From assembly GCA_937927975.1 (NCBI GenBank), contig CALEZT010000169.1:1-17385 (forward strand): a stretch of DNA of 17,385 nt. The letters run 5' to 3'. The notes under the pieces were generated by a model. It worked only from the letters and a program-made list of their open reading frames with translations. It had not been told where the DNA came from and ran no database searches. Made by a program: the position numbers and the translations under genes. The DNA comes from an uncultured Phycisphaerales bacterium. GTDB lineage: Bacteria > Planctomycetota > Phycisphaerae > Sedimentisphaerales > Anaerobacaceae. Each line of letters starts with the position of its first letter. Position 1 is the stretch's first letter. Positions 1 to 6,767 of the stretch are shown piece after piece.

Positions 1-302
1 GGATGATACGCCGCTTCTCCCAGCCACTCCATCCACAACTTTCGGTTATACCTCGGTCGAACGTTCCGAAGTGCGTTTGGGAGTACCATATCGGCGGGTA
101 TCAGGTGATCAAGAAGTGGCTGAGCTACCGGGAGAAGGCGCTTCTCGGACGCGGACTGCGGGTGGAGGAGGCAGAGTACGTGACGGAAATGGCCCGGCGG
201 ATCGCGGCCCTGATCCTGATGCAGCCCGAACTCGACGCCAACTACGAAGCGGTGAAAGCGGACACCTGGCCTTGGCCGCAGGACAGGCAGAGAAACGGGT
301 AG
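1..302 (+). pseudogene. C-terminal end of a type ISP restriction-modification enzyme (partial)
   Basis: The frame is open from the window edge to a TAG at 300-302. About 65 residues, from VPKCVWEYHIGGYQVIKKWL through ARRIAALILMQPELDANYEA, match the conserved extreme C-terminus of type ISP restriction-modification enzymes, large single-chain proteins combining nuclease, helicase, methyltransferase and specificity parts (family recognised from memory). Only this tail of the specificity domain is present; the rest lies outside the window or is lost. The ATG at position 3 is unlikely to be a real start. The roughly 20 residues before NVPKCVWEY do not resemble the usual lead-in (a YLN...WxNVP pattern), while another frame there reads LYLGRT, so the gene may already be frameshifted. 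A DUF3800 start follows six bases after the stop, suggesting a former operon. The family call is fairly sure; whether the gene is intact upstream cannot be seen. Confidence 0.6.
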
Positions 303-307
303 GCCGG

Positions 308-408
308 ATGAAGAAGCCGATCGACATCGAGAACCATTTCTTCGTCGATGAATCGGGCGACCCAACGTTCTACGACCGACTGGGAAACCTCATCGTGGCG
401 GACTTCGG
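308..408 (+). pseudogene. DUF3800 gene, 5' fragment truncated at a dispersed repeat
   Basis: The ATG at 308 lies six bases after the stop of the restriction-enzyme tail. The first residues, MKKPIDIENHFFVDESGDPT then FYDRLGNLIV, match the N-terminus of DUF3800 proteins, whose FVDESGD motif supplies a conserved acidic pair in an RNase H-like fold (family knowledge). Full-length members run to roughly 200 to 300 residues. Here the similarity ends near residue 31 (codon about 400). The DNA then reads into a GACTTCGGGGTCA stretch shared with another repeat in this window, followed by the GGGACTGTCCC-type repeat. Translation continues without homology to a TGA at 488-490. The gene is therefore a remnant. 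No downstream half is seen in the window, so this looks like insertion plus deletion rather than simple insertion. Confidence 0.55.
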
Positions 409-414
409 GGTCAC

Positions 415-440
415 GGGGATAAATAGGGACTGTCCCTCGG
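415..440 (+). repeat. Dispersed palindromic repeat, family A, copy 1
   Basis: This copy carries GATAAATAGGGACTGTCCCT at 418-437, followed by CGG, with a perfect AGGGAC-T-GTCCCT palindrome at 425-437. The same 20-mer recurs at 11567-11586 and, with one change, at 11628-11647. It sits at the point where the DUF3800 gene loses its coding similarity. Short palindromes of this look are often mobilised by REP-associated IS200-like transposases in other genomes. No such transposase is in this window. Confidence 0.75.
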
Positions 441-460
441 CACCCTTCCAGGGCTGTCAC

Positions 461-480
461 GTCGATCCTGCGGGATCGAC
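461..480. repeat. Perfect 8-bp stem-loop
   Basis: GTCGATCC at 461-468 pairs exactly with GGATCGAC at 473-480 around a four-base TGCG loop. It lies 20 bases after the family A repeat and may belong to the same inserted segment. No T-run follows. Confidence 0.55.
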
Positions 481-518
481 AAACGAGTGAACAGGACGCG
501 GTACTGACGTTGTTCTGG

Positions 519-535
519 TCCCGACGAAGTCGGGA
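519..535. repeat. Perfect 7-bp stem-loop
   Basis: TCCCGAC at 519-525 pairs exactly with GTCGGGA at 529-535 around a GAA loop. It is the second tight hairpin in this stretch, and no T-run follows. Confidence 0.5.
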
Positions 536-818
536 TGGGACCCGGCCCGTGTGCGAGAGCCCAGGGGCCGCGGTCCAGATCCGGATGGATGACTGCACGA
601 AAGAGCCGCCGGGATTGTGGCCGGCGGACTCGATACGCTGCTCCAACGAACTTCGCAGGAGCGAAACAGGACGATAGAGTTTGGACGTTTCGAGAGATGG
701 ATGTCACGCTGCAAAACAGCAGACAACCGAAGGCCGAAATATCGCCGGATTCAGAGGCGAGAAGAATTTCGGCTCGGAGAGAGTATTTTTGTACTTGACA
801 AGAACCCTATATGGATGA

Positions 819-1145
819 CCCCTGGGGTTCCCGGTGGGCCTCCTCGTCCGCGCGAAGGACCTGCGTATCGTCTGTGGCAAGGTCAAAGGCTACACCAGCA
901 TCGCCGACAGCGGCCGCAAGATCACTCGCGAGTTCTGCCCGAATTGCGGCTCGCCCCTGTTCACCCGAGCCGAGAAATGCCCCGATCTGGTCTTCCTCAA
1001 AGCCGGATGCCTGGATGAATCGCATCTCGTCAAGCCCAACTGCCAGACCTGGACGAAACGAGGCGTCCCCTGGGCCTATATCGACGCGAGTCTGCCCTGC
1101 TTCGAGGAAAGCAGACCGTCAAAAGCCGACGACCACCAAGCCTGA
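819..1145 (+). pseudogene. GFA-family (DUF636) zinc protein, N-terminally truncated
   Basis: The frame from a TGA at 816-818 to a TGA at 1143-1145 encodes the C-terminal two thirds of a GFA-family protein (S-(hydroxymethyl)glutathione synthase-like, CENP-V/GFA fold). Diagnostic pieces are LLVRAKDLRIVCGKVKGY, DSGRKITREFCPNCGSPLF with the second CxxC zinc pair, DLVFLKAGCLDE, and a W...GVPWAYIDASLPCF tail. The N-terminal CxC and CHCxxC zinc ligands, normally within the first 50 residues, are missing; the frame is closed just before PLGFPVGLLVRAKD. A GTG at 834 could start a 103-residue product, but it would lack most metal ligands, so function is doubtful. Members of this family act on glutathione adducts or are uncharacterised. 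A 28-bp piece of this gene (858-885) is nearly repeated at 3541-3568. Confidence 0.65.
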
Positions 1146-1272
1146 GAGAAATGCCAGCCACTGTCATCCACGCCAAGCGTCTCTCCCCCGCTGTCCTCGG
1201 ATTTAACCAAACCGCCAATTCGTATTCTGCAAGCTGGCTCTGCCCTCCCCCTTCTCTTCCCGCAGAACGTGC

Positions 1273-2931
1273 TTACCATGATCCCCACCTGACTAACTGC
1301 GCGCCTTCACCTTCCGTCACAGACAATCCTCGCTTACTGGCCCAGCGGTACGCAGCACGCGATAGTTCTTTGTTTCCAGAGTTCAGAAAGGATTCCGCCA
1401 TAGTCTGATCGCCCTCTGAATCCAATATGCGACATAGATCGTCTATAAGCTCTTCCCTGCCCAGCGCAACCGCTGCATAGACAGCATTCGCTATCACTCT
1501 GTAGTCCTTACATCGAACATCTTCCAACAACACACGATGAGTCTCCCACCACGTGATGGTTAGGTCCTTTTTGTTTCGCAGAGCAATAGCAAAGTGCACT
1601 CTATCCTCGGTATTCTGAGGTCGCCATGCACAACTTCGAAGTGCACGCGCCGCTGCCGTGCCCGAAAACCAGTCTGGAAGTCCAGCTACAAGCGAGGAGA
1701 TGGCTTTCTGGCCACCTATGGATCCCAAAGCACTCGCCGCGCTGCGCCGTACAATCGAAGACTCGTCTCTTAGCGCAACAACAAGAGGCTCAACGGCAGG
1801 TTCGCCGATGCTCCCCAGAGCTCCAATTGCGCTGCCGCGGACATCAGCGTCATGATAGTCTAGCAAAGCCATGAGAGGCTCGATTGCTGAGGGATCTCCT
1901 ATCTGTCCGAGGGCTTGCACGGCCCTGACTCTCGGTAACGCAGCAATAAGAGATGCCACGGCAGGTCTACCGATTCTCACCAAGGCTTCCGTTGCGGCAC
2001 CGGAATCTCTAGGTGCTCTGACAAGAGGCTCCACTGCACGTGGGTCGCCTATCTTCCCGAGGGCCTCCGCGGCTCCGCTGCGCGCTCTATAAGCAGAAGG
2101 GTTATCATACCGCAAAACTGCAATAAGAGGCCGTAATGCGGGCTCGCCAATTGTCGCACACTCACCCCAGTCTTGTTTGGCAACAAGGTAGGTGGCTCTT
2201 TCTCTCTCGTCTCTCGGCTGCCAACCCAGCTTGTCCAGAACCTCCGCTGCTTTCATACGGTACTGGTCGGATTCATGCTCTAGCACAACCATAACGTGTT
2301 CTACAGCACGTGTATCTCCCATGTCTCCAAGGGCCTCCATAGCCTCAAAGAGAGGACCCGAACTCCCATCCTTCACTATGCCGATAAGGGCTTCGACCCC
2401 ATTCTTGTTACCCATCCTCCCGAGCGCTTCTGCGGCTCTGACCCGTATAAACTCGGCGTCATCGTTCAATGCCTTGATAAGAGGTTCGATGGCGCGTGTG
2501 TCTCGTATGGTTCCCAAAGCTGTGGCGGCCAGGAAGCGGACATAGAAATCACCATCATCCAATGCGCCAATGAGAGGCTCAACAGCAGGCTGGCCGATTG
2601 TGATCAACGCCTCTGCTGCAACACCGCGAACGTAGATATCGCTGGTCTTCAGCACAGCGATAAGGGGTTCGACCGCCCGCGCATCTCCTGTCCTTCCTAA
2701 GGCCTCCGCTGCTCTGCAGCGGACACGTTGGTCTCCATCTCCTAATGAGGCAACAAGGGATTCAACTGATTCCCTATCTTTTTTGCAGCCAGATATGCAG
2801 ACCACGGAAGCAACACCGCAAGCCAGAATGAGAAAGCACGGATGCAGCCCATAAGCCGCCATGAAGCAGCAACGCCAGAATCCTGGCGATGGACCGTCTA
2901 ACCGGCGGATTGTGCGCCCACACTTGCGCAT
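1273..2931 (-). CDS. HEAT-repeat (PBS lyase-like) lipoprotein
   Basis: A 552-residue protein made almost wholly of HEAT-like repeats of about 31 residues (pattern: VRxxAAEALGxxGDxRAVEPLIxxL), from about residue 55 to 410. A degenerate helical tail from about 420 to 552 includes YRVIANAVYAAVALGREEL. Such repeats form a curved protein-binding scaffold with no catalytic role of their own. The N-terminus carries a hydrophobic stretch ending in VVCISGC, a lipobox with the acceptor cysteine at residue 49, so the product is probably anchored in a membrane and faces the periplasm. The start at 2931 has a good GGAAGAG ribosome site eight bases upstream. An internal ATG at 2862 would give a more usual short signal peptide (cysteine at residue 26) but has no visible ribosome site. 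By eye the gene is less GC-rich than its neighbours. The partner is unknown. Confidence 0.8.
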   Translation of the reverse strand: MRKCGRTIRRLDGPSPGFWRCCFMAAYGLHPCFLILACGVASVVCISGCKKDRESVESLVASLGDGDQRVRCRAAEALGRTGDARAVEPLIAVLKTSDIYVRGVAAEALITIGQPAVEPLIGALDDGDFYVRFLAATALGTIRDTRAIEPLIKALNDDAEFIRVRAAEALGRMGNKNGVEALIGIVKDGSSGPLFEAMEALGDMGDTRAVEHVMVVLEHESDQYRMKAAEVLDKLGWQPRDERERATYLVAKQDWGECATIGEPALRPLIAVLRYDNPSAYRARSGAAEALGKIGDPRAVEPLVRAPRDSGAATEALVRIGRPAVASLIAALPRVRAVQALGQIGDPSAIEPLMALLDYHDADVRGSAIGALGSIGEPAVEPLVVALRDESSIVRRSAASALGSIGGQKAISSLVAGLPDWFSGTAAARALRSCAWRPQNTEDRVHFAIALRNKKDLTITWWETHRVLLEDVRCKDYRVIANAVYAAVALGREELIDDLCRILDSEGDQTMAESFLNSGNKELSRAAYRWASKRGLSVTEGEGAQLVRWGSW

Positions 2932-3022
2932 TTCAGATTCTCTTCCAGCAATCTCAGTCCGTGAACTAAAGCTTCTTCGGCCTCTTCCAAGGCCCCATTC
3001 GTTCCGAACTCGTGCCTTTATT

Positions 3023-3051
3023 ATGGTAGACCTGCATCAGAAGAATGTCAA
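3023..3051 (-). promoter_or_regulatory. Probable promoter of the HEAT-repeat lipoprotein gene
   Basis: On the minus strand a perfect TTGACA (3051-3046) is followed after exactly 17 bases by TACCAT (3028-3023), four of six matches to the -10 consensus. Initiation would fall near 3015, about 84 bases before the ATG at 2931. Confidence 0.5.
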
Positions 3052-3191
3052 GGGCAATCATAACAAAGACCGAAGATGGGGAAGATGTGGGCCCAGCTGA
3101 CATGAAAGGCAGAACGTCCTCGCCGCTATAATAGCAGCGACAGAAGTTCATCGGACAAGGAGGTCCTGCCACGCACTGTGCAGGGGGGAGA

Positions 3192-3282
3192 CTTCGGGGT
3201 CAGGCACTCGATTACGCTTTTGCGAGGCAACAGGACGGTGTCAGGTCCCTTTTCCGTCGTGTGACGACCGATTTGTGTCCAG
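3192..3282 (+). repeat. Dispersed repeat family B, copy 1
   Basis: The block begins CTTCGGGGTCAGGCACT and ends GATTTGTGTCCAG, with an inner GGTGTCAGGTCCCTTTTCC unit at about 3237-3255. It aligns along most of its length with 3382-3468. A further GGTGTCAGGTACTTTTTCC unit lies just downstream at 3295-3313. Its first bases (GACTTCGGGGTCA, from 3190) also occur at 401-413, at the DUF3800 break. Confidence 0.7.
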
Positions 3283-3294
3283 GAGGCGAATAAA

Positions 3295-3313
3295 GGTGTC
3301 AGGTACTTTTTCC
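3295..3313 (+). repeat. Lone GGTGTCAGGT unit of family B
   Basis: GGTGTCAGGTACTTTTTCC matches the inner unit of repeat family B (GGTGTCAGGTCCCTTTTCC in copy 1) without the flanking sequence. It suggests that the unit can exist separately from the longer repeat. Confidence 0.5.
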
Positions 3314-3381
3314 AACTGGCGTTCTGTAAATGTCTTCAGATACAGGACTTAAAGATTTCAGTCTCTACGGTCTAGCAGGGG

Positions 3382-3468
3382 CTTCGGGGTCGGGCACTGG
3401 ATTACGCCTTTGCGAAGGGGACGGTGTCCGGTCCTCTTTCCCGCGTGTGACGATCGCTTTGTGCCCAG
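3382..3468 (+). repeat. Dispersed repeat family B, copy 2
   Basis: The block begins CTTCGGGGTCGGGCACTGG and ends GCTTTGTGCCCAG, and parallels copy 1 with scattered substitutions and a few short gaps. The inner unit reads GGTGTCCGGTCCTCTTTCC. The two copies are in the same orientation, about 100 bases apart. Confidence 0.7.
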
Positions 3469-3597
3469 AGCCGCGGTTTGGGTCGGCTGTTCTTGGTGCG
3501 GCGGGCCGGGAAGAGCCGTGTCGCGGGAAGAGTAGTCGAAGACCTGCGCATCGTCTGTGGCCAGGTCAGGATCCTGGGAAGGGACCATCGATCCGGA

Positions 3598-3627
3598 TTG
3601 GGACCGAGGGCGGGTCTGTGGTATAAT
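3598..3627 (+). promoter_or_regulatory. Promoter of the DMT transporter gene
   Basis: A perfect TATAAT at 3622-3627 follows TTGGGA (3598-3603, four of six matches to the -35 consensus) with an 18-base spacer. The expected start point (about 3634-3635) is within two bases of the ATG at 3636, so the transcript would be leaderless or nearly so. No Shine-Dalgarno sequence is visible. Confidence 0.6.
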
Positions 3628-3635
3628 CCCGCCGC

Positions 3636-4535
3636 ATGCAGATCGGCGACCGACAGCACAGACTGGCCTATGCGTATGCGCTGGTGGCGGTGGTCTTCTG
3701 GGCCACGGCCGCCTCGGCGTTCAAGATCTCGTTGCGCCACGTGGGCGTGATGCCGCTGCTGGCCATCGCCTCGGGGACCTCCGCGGTCGTCGTCCTGCTC
3801 TATCTGGTCGCCTCGAACAGACTGCGGCTGCTGCGGTCCTTCACGGCCGGCGACTACCTCTGGTCGGCGGGTCTGGGCCTTTTGAATCCGTTCCTGTACT
3901 ATCTGGTCATCTTCAAGGCCTACTCCCTGCTCCCGACGCAGGAGGCGCAGCCGATCAATTTCGTCTGGCCGCTGACGCTGGTGCTGCTGTCGATCCCCAT
4001 CCTGCACCAGCGGATCAAGCCGGTCAGCATCGTGGCGATCCTCATCAGCCTGCTCGGCGTGATCGTCATCGCGACGCGCCCCGAGCGGCCCGCGGACATT
4101 CTGGCCTTTCGGTTCAGCAGCGGTCTCGGCGTGGCTTTGGCCCTGGGCAGCACCGTCGTCTGGGCGCTGTTCTGGGTGCTCAATACGAAGGACCGCCGGG
4201 ACGAGGCGGTGCGTCTGTTCCTGAACTTCCTCTTCGCCTTTGCCTACATCCTGATCCTGACGCTGGCGTTGGGCAAAGCGGGCCCTCTCCCCTGGCGGGG
4301 CCTGCTGGGCGGCGTCTACATCGGCCTGTTCGAGATGGGGATCACGTTTCTCGTCTGGCTCAAGGCCCTCCGCAGCGCCAAGACCACCGCTCACGTGGTG
4401 AACCTGATCTACCTGGTCCCGTTCCTGTCGCTGCTGCTCATCGGCCTGGTCCTTGGCGAGGAGATCCGGGCCTCGACCGTCGTGGGCCTGATCCTGATCG
4501 TCGCCGGGATCGTATTGCAGAAGGCCTGCGGCTGA
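3636..4535 (+). CDS. DMT-superfamily (EamA-type) membrane transporter
   Basis: A 299-residue, very hydrophobic protein with about ten predicted membrane helices in two halves, the hallmark length and layout of EamA/DMT permeases that move small metabolites such as amino acids or nucleosides across the inner membrane. The first half runs from AYALVAVVFWATAASAFKIS to IVAILISLLGVIVIATRP. The second starts at about residue 150 with GVALALGSTVVWALFWVLNT and ends with TVVGLILIVAGIVLQK. The motif PINFVWPLTLVLLS at about residues 105-118 and FLVWLKALR at about 236-244 sit where EamA proteins keep conserved helices. The start is fixed by the TATAAT box immediately upstream. The substrate cannot be read from sequence. 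The gene is convergent with the oxidoreductase gene on its right, with a shared hairpin between. Confidence 0.85.
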   Translation: MQIGDRQHRLAYAYALVAVVFWATAASAFKISLRHVGVMPLLAIASGTSAVVVLLYLVASNRLRLLRSFTAGDYLWSAGLGLLNPFLYYLVIFKAYSLLPTQEAQPINFVWPLTLVLLSIPILHQRIKPVSIVAILISLLGVIVIATRPERPADILAFRFSSGLGVALALGSTVVWALFWVLNTKDRRDEAVRLFLNFLFAFAYILILTLALGKAGPLPWRGLLGGVYIGLFEMGITFLVWLKALRSAKTTAHVVNLIYLVPFLSLLLIGLVLGEEIRASTVVGLILIVAGIVLQKACG

Positions 4536-4573
4536 GGTCCGCGATCCGCCAGCGCAGGCCTCACGCAAGCAAA

Positions 4574-4612
4574 CGAAGGGGCGCTCCGCCCGATCGGCGA
4601 AATGCCCCTTCG
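4574..4612 (-). terminator. Possible shared terminator hairpin between convergent genes
   Basis: CGAAGGGGC (4574-4582) pairs exactly with GCCCCTTCG (4604-4612) around a 21-base loop, in the 100-bp gap between two converging genes. On the minus strand the stem is followed by TTTGCTTG, a weak T-rich stretch, so it better suits the oxidoreductase gene. It may serve both directions. Confidence 0.5.
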
Positions 4613-4635
4613 AGTCGAATGCGATGCGATCCGCG

Positions 4636-6111
4636 TCAGACGTCCTTGGGCACGACGAACGGCGCCCGGTAGGGCCGGGTCAGCAATTCGTCGGCCTTGG
4701 GGTTGCCCACGAACTTCTCCGCCTTGGGAGCGAACGTCAGCATCGCCCCGAGTTGGTAGGTGTTCTGCGTCAGATCGAAGCCGATCGCGCCCTTGGCGGT
4801 CTCGGCGATCCGGTCCCACGATCGGGCGATCTCCTCATGCCTGCCCAGGACGTCGGGTTTTGCATTGCCGGCGACCTGCTGGCCCAGCCGATACGAGATG
4901 TTGCCCAGGTGGCAGCAGGCGGAGGACAGGTGCCCTTCGAGGATGTCCGCGTTGAGGTCGTCGGTCTTGCGGCTGCGCATGGCGTGGATGAAGTTCTCGA
5001 AGTGGTCGCCGGGGCCCATTTTGACGTCGAGATTCGGCAGTTCTTCGGCCTTGTCGGAATCCTTGGGATAGAATTTGCCGCCTCGGATGAGGCCCGCCTC
5101 GAGGTAGAACTCGTTGCCCACATTGTTCGGGTACTTCTTGCCGTCCAGGCCGATTCGATCGACCAGCCCGAGGACTTCGAACACCAGCAGCGTGCCGCCG
5201 AAATCCATGATGGTCAACTGGCAGTTGGGGGTCTCGGCCTGATCAGTGAACGGCGGATGCCCTTCCGTCGAATTGACCCACCGGCCGCCCATGCTGATCA
5301 CGCTGTCGGGCAGCGTCGCGCCGGGGATCGCCCACCGGGCGATGTCCATCTGGTGCACACCCTGATTCCCGATTTCACCGTTCCCAAACATCCAAAACCA
5401 ATGCCAATTATAGGGAGCCAGATTATCGTGATATGACTGCTCGACGGCAGGGCCGAGCCAGAGGTTGTAGTCGAGGTTGGTCGGCGGGTCCTGGATCGGC
5501 TTGAAGCCGATGCTCCAGCGGCCGGTCGCGGAGCCCTTCGAGGCGGCGCCCTTGGAGACCAGCAGTTTGCCGTACTGGCCGCCGGCGATGGCCGCGACCT
5601 GCCTGGCCCAGCCTTTGCTGGAGCGGCTCTGCGTGCCGTGCTGGACGATGCGATTGTACTTTCGCGCGGCCTCGAGGCACTTGCGTCCTTCGAACACATT
5701 GTGGCTGCACGGCTTCTCGACGTAGACGTCCTTGCCCGCCTGGCAGGCCCAGATCGTCTGGAGCGAGTGCCAGTGGTTGGGCGTCGCGATGGCGATCGCG
5801 TCGAGGTCCTTGTTCTCCAGCATCTTTCGGATATCGACGTAGGTCTCGACCTTGTGGGCGTACTTCTTTTCGAACCCCGCGGCCTTGCTGTCCAGCACCT
5901 TGTGATCGACGTCGCAGAACGCCGCGACCCGCACGCCCTCCATCTCCTCGAACGCGCTGATGTGGGACCCGCCCCGCCCGTTGATCCCGACGACGCCGAC
6001 CCGGATCTCGTCGTTTGCCCCCCGCACCCGCGACAAGGGCCCAACCATCGCCATGCCGAGCCCCGCGGCCATCGACCCTTTGACGAACTGCCTACGCGTG
6101 ATCCTGCTCAT
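4636..6111 (-). CDS. Gfo/Idh/MocA-family oxidoreductase with Tat signal
   Basis: A 491-residue protein. The start at 6111 has a strong AAGGAGG ribosome site eight bases upstream; the open frame further upstream is non-coding. The N-terminus MSRITRRQFVKG has the twin-arginine pair (R6, R7) followed by a hydrophobic stretch, so the folded, cofactor-loaded enzyme is likely exported. The dinucleotide-binding fold begins at IRVGVVGINGRGG (residues 36-48), with FCDVD at about 65-69, IATPNHWHSL at about 108-117, and the family EKP motif at 132-134. A second conserved patch, GNQGVHQMDIARWA, lies at about 248-261. These enzymes use NAD(P) on sugars, inositols or related substrates, and planctomycetes carry many exported paralogues. 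The substrate is not readable and there is no neighbouring sugar operon. The family call is sure. Confidence 0.9.
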   Translation of the reverse strand: MSRITRRQFVKGSMAAGLGMAMVGPLSRVRGANDEIRVGVVGINGRGGSHISAFEEMEGVRVAAFCDVDHKVLDSKAAGFEKKYAHKVETYVDIRKMLENKDLDAIAIATPNHWHSLQTIWACQAGKDVYVEKPCSHNVFEGRKCLEAARKYNRIVQHGTQSRSSKGWARQVAAIAGGQYGKLLVSKGAASKGSATGRWSIGFKPIQDPPTNLDYNLWLGPAVEQSYHDNLAPYNWHWFWMFGNGEIGNQGVHQMDIARWAIPGATLPDSVISMGGRWVNSTEGHPPFTDQAETPNCQLTIMDFGGTLLVFEVLGLVDRIGLDGKKYPNNVGNEFYLEAGLIRGGKFYPKDSDKAEELPNLDVKMGPGDHFENFIHAMRSRKTDDLNADILEGHLSSACCHLGNISYRLGQQVAGNAKPDVLGRHEEIARSWDRIAETAKGAIGFDLTQNTYQLGAMLTFAPKAEKFVGNPKADELLTRPYRAPFVVPKDV

Positions 6112-6681
6112 GTGCTGCCTCCTTCTGCCTGCCTTGTCACGAAAACGGCGCCCGCACTCACGATGCAGACACCAGGATCTGCCCCAATCTGCACGCGCCT
6201 GCCGCCGGCCTGGCGCAAACCCCTTCGGCGACTCCCTGCAGTGTAGCCGACCCGACCCGCAACGGCAACCCCCGACCCCGCCGGCCGCGAACGGGCGCGT
6301 GCGACAAGACCTCGACTCATCCGCCACGTTCTTGTCGCACCGGTTCGCAGCGACGCCGCAAGGCGTTTGCCTCACAGTCCCAGGCCTGCAAATTGGCTTC
6401 GTTTCGCGGAATCGCTCACCACCGAGACGCAGAATCTGGACCGAACATCTGCTTCGGTCAAGACCCAGAGGCACGAGGGAAGCGGCACTATTTGAGCGTG
6501 CCGGATGAACCCTTCGAGAGGGCCGCCAAGGCGGCGCAAAAGGCGGCGCAGTCAGGTGCGGAACGCTCTGCACCAGGCCGCGATGAGCGCAGACCCGCAC
6601 CTTCGGAAGGCCCCGAAAATGCGGATTTGCTCGTACTCGCGGGAACTCGCGGCTCTATAGACAGCTTGCTGGAATTCCCAG
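6112..6681. other. 570-bp gap upstream of the oxidoreductase gene
   Basis: No credible gene is seen on either strand. The oxidoreductase frame stays open on the minus strand through this gap but without protein-like composition. The one clear structure is a perfect 11-bp inverted repeat at 6299-6340. No good sigma-70 promoter was found by eye ahead of the oxidoreductase gene. Confidence 0.5.
6299..6340. repeat. Perfect 11-bp inverted repeat
   Basis: GTGCGACAAGA (6299-6309) pairs exactly with TCTTGTCGCAC (6330-6340) around a 20-base spacer. It lies 188 bases before the oxidoreductase start and about 340 bases after the tRNA on the same strand. No T-run follows on either side. It could be an operator pair, a weak terminator or a repeat. 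Confidence 0.6.
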
Positions 6682-6756
6682 TAGCCCCAAGGGGATTTGA
6701 ACCCCTGTCGCCGGGTTGAAAACCCGGTGTCCTAGACCTACCTAGACGATGGGGCC
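6682..6756 (-). tRNA. tRNA-Glu (anticodon TTC)
   Basis: The minus strand folds as a 75-nt cloverleaf. The acceptor GGCCCCA pairs with TGGGGCT (with a G-U at the first pair) and the discriminator base is A. The anticodon stem CCGGG/CCCGG encloses the loop TTTTCAA, giving anticodon TTC for glutamate. The T arm is GGGG-TTCAAAT-CCCC, in keeping with a normal T loop. The 3' CCA is not encoded (CTG follows). The D loop is about three bases longer than in the usual bacterial tRNA-Glu because CTAG-type bases are duplicated around the GG pair. The 5' end lies 37 bases after the ferredoxin stop on the same strand. Confidence 0.93.
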
Positions 6757-6767
6757 ACGTTCGAATC

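Larger units (their letters stand above)
441..818. other. Non-coding, hairpin-rich stretch between two gene remnants
   Basis: No frame here reads as a credible protein. It contains two perfect short stem-loops: GTCGATCC/GGATCGAC with a TGCG loop at 461-480, and TCCCGAC/GTCGGGA with a GAA loop at 519-535. No tract of T residues follows either, so they are better seen as repeat-type hairpins than as terminators. The missing N-terminal half of the GFA gene was looked for in the frames before 819 and is not there. Confidence 0.5.
2932..3635. other. 700-bp gap with repeats and divergent promoters
   Basis: No protein-coding frame is convincing here. The stretch holds the promoter of the HEAT gene on the left, two copies of a roughly 90-bp direct repeat with an extra GGTGTCAGGT unit between them, a short piece resembling the GFA gene (3541-3568), and the promoter of the transporter gene on the right. 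Layers of repeat fragments suggest repeated insertion at this site. Confidence 0.5.

Noticed and set aside
3402..4568. A 388-codon minus-strand frame and a 371-codon plus-strand frame over the transporter gene
   Set aside because: Both are biased in composition (rich in R, D, Q or P, G) and lack domains; the DMT transporter frame has clear membrane helices and a promoter at its start.
6112..6600. N-terminal extension of the oxidoreductase frame to 6600
   Set aside because: The AAGGAGG site and the twin-arginine signal fix the start at 6111; the extra codons have no protein-like pattern.
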